The notes under the pieces were generated by a model. It made no database searches. It had not been told where the DNA came from and saw nothing but the letters and a program-made list of their open reading frames with translations. 5,495 nucleotides of DNA. It comes from Candidatus Saganbacteria bacterium. Its GTDB lineage: Bacteria; Margulisbacteria; WOR-1; O2-12-FULL-45-9; XYB2-FULL-48-7. Every line of letters starts with the position of its first letter. Positions within the stretch are counted from its first letter, which is position 1. A program made the position numbers and the translations under genes. The stretch is taken from the NCBI GenBank assembly GCA_020051815.1, contig JAGVQF010000013.1, forward strand, positions 1 to 5,495, read 5' to 3'. Of the stretch, positions 5,462 through 5,495 are shown in pieces.

Positions 5462-5495
5462 ATGCCTAAACGAACCGATATTAAAAAAATTATGA
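5462..5495 (+). CDS. carB: carbamoyl-phosphate synthase, large subunit, N-terminal start only
   Basis: Only the first 11 codons are present, reading MPKRTDIKKIM, before the window ends. The Met-Pro-Lys-Arg-x-Asp-Ile-Lys-Lys-Ile start is the conserved N-terminus of CarB, just before its first ATP-binding Gly-rich loop. CarB uses ammonia from CarA, bicarbonate and two ATP to make carbamoyl phosphate. The position directly after carA confirms the call. It is separated from carA by 126 bp, unusually wide for this pair, because of the palindromic element. GGAG in a small hairpin loop serves as the ribosome-binding site. Confidence 0.93.
   Translation, partial: MPKRTDIKKIM

Overview
The window is bacterial chromosome with dense housekeeping genes, about half G+C, and no sign of a phage, plasmid or insertion sequence. 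The host is a bacterium with type II fatty acid synthesis (AccA/AccD carboxyltransferase), the MEP isoprenoid pathway (IspE), CarA/CarB and an RRM protein of the bacterial/cyanobacterial kind. The phylum cannot be fixed from this stretch. The mixed starts (ATG, GTG, TTG) and short palindromic repeats even inside genes would suit an uncultivated lineage such as Margulisbacteria/Saganbacteria, but that is a weak guess.

Layout. Positions 1-122 (+) hold the last 39 codons of an M13-family (PepO/neprilysin-like) metalloendopeptidase. It converges on an accD-accA operon on the minus strand (accD 1127-1984, then accA 139-1125), which encodes both halves of the acetyl-CoA carboxylase carboxyltransferase. 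A 78-bp divergent region (1985-2062) holds two overlapping sigma70-type promoters, one for accDA and one for the plus-strand group rpsT (S20), ispE and mpg (3-methyladenine DNA glycosylase), whose genes abut with gaps of 0 and 1 bp. A near-consensus promoter inside the 3' end of mpg drives a small RRM RNA-binding protein (3844-4128), which ends in a strong intrinsic terminator. carA (4190-5335) starts 5 bp after the terminator U-tract. After a 126-bp spacer, carB begins at 5462 and runs out of the window.

How the genes work together. accDA commits acetyl-CoA to malonyl-CoA for lipids. rpsT couples to growth and translation, ispE to isoprenoid precursors, mpg to base-excision repair, and carAB to carbamoyl phosphate for pyrimidines and arginine. 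The shared, overlapping divergent promoter may tie lipid synthesis to the ribosomal/isoprenoid group.

The least ordinary material is repetitive rather than a new gene system. The carA-carB spacer is filled by a nested palindromic element: 32-bp imperfect terminal inverted repeats enclose two mini-hairpins, and a third hairpin just outside carries the carB ribosome-binding site in its loop. Related triloop palindromes occur in phase inside ispE as a 10-codon insert, next to a separate 14-bp tandem duplication in the same gene. Together they suggest a spreading family of tiny palindromic elements. carA also has no visible promoter or Shine-Dalgarno and sits directly behind a terminator, which raises the possibility of attenuation or read-through control.
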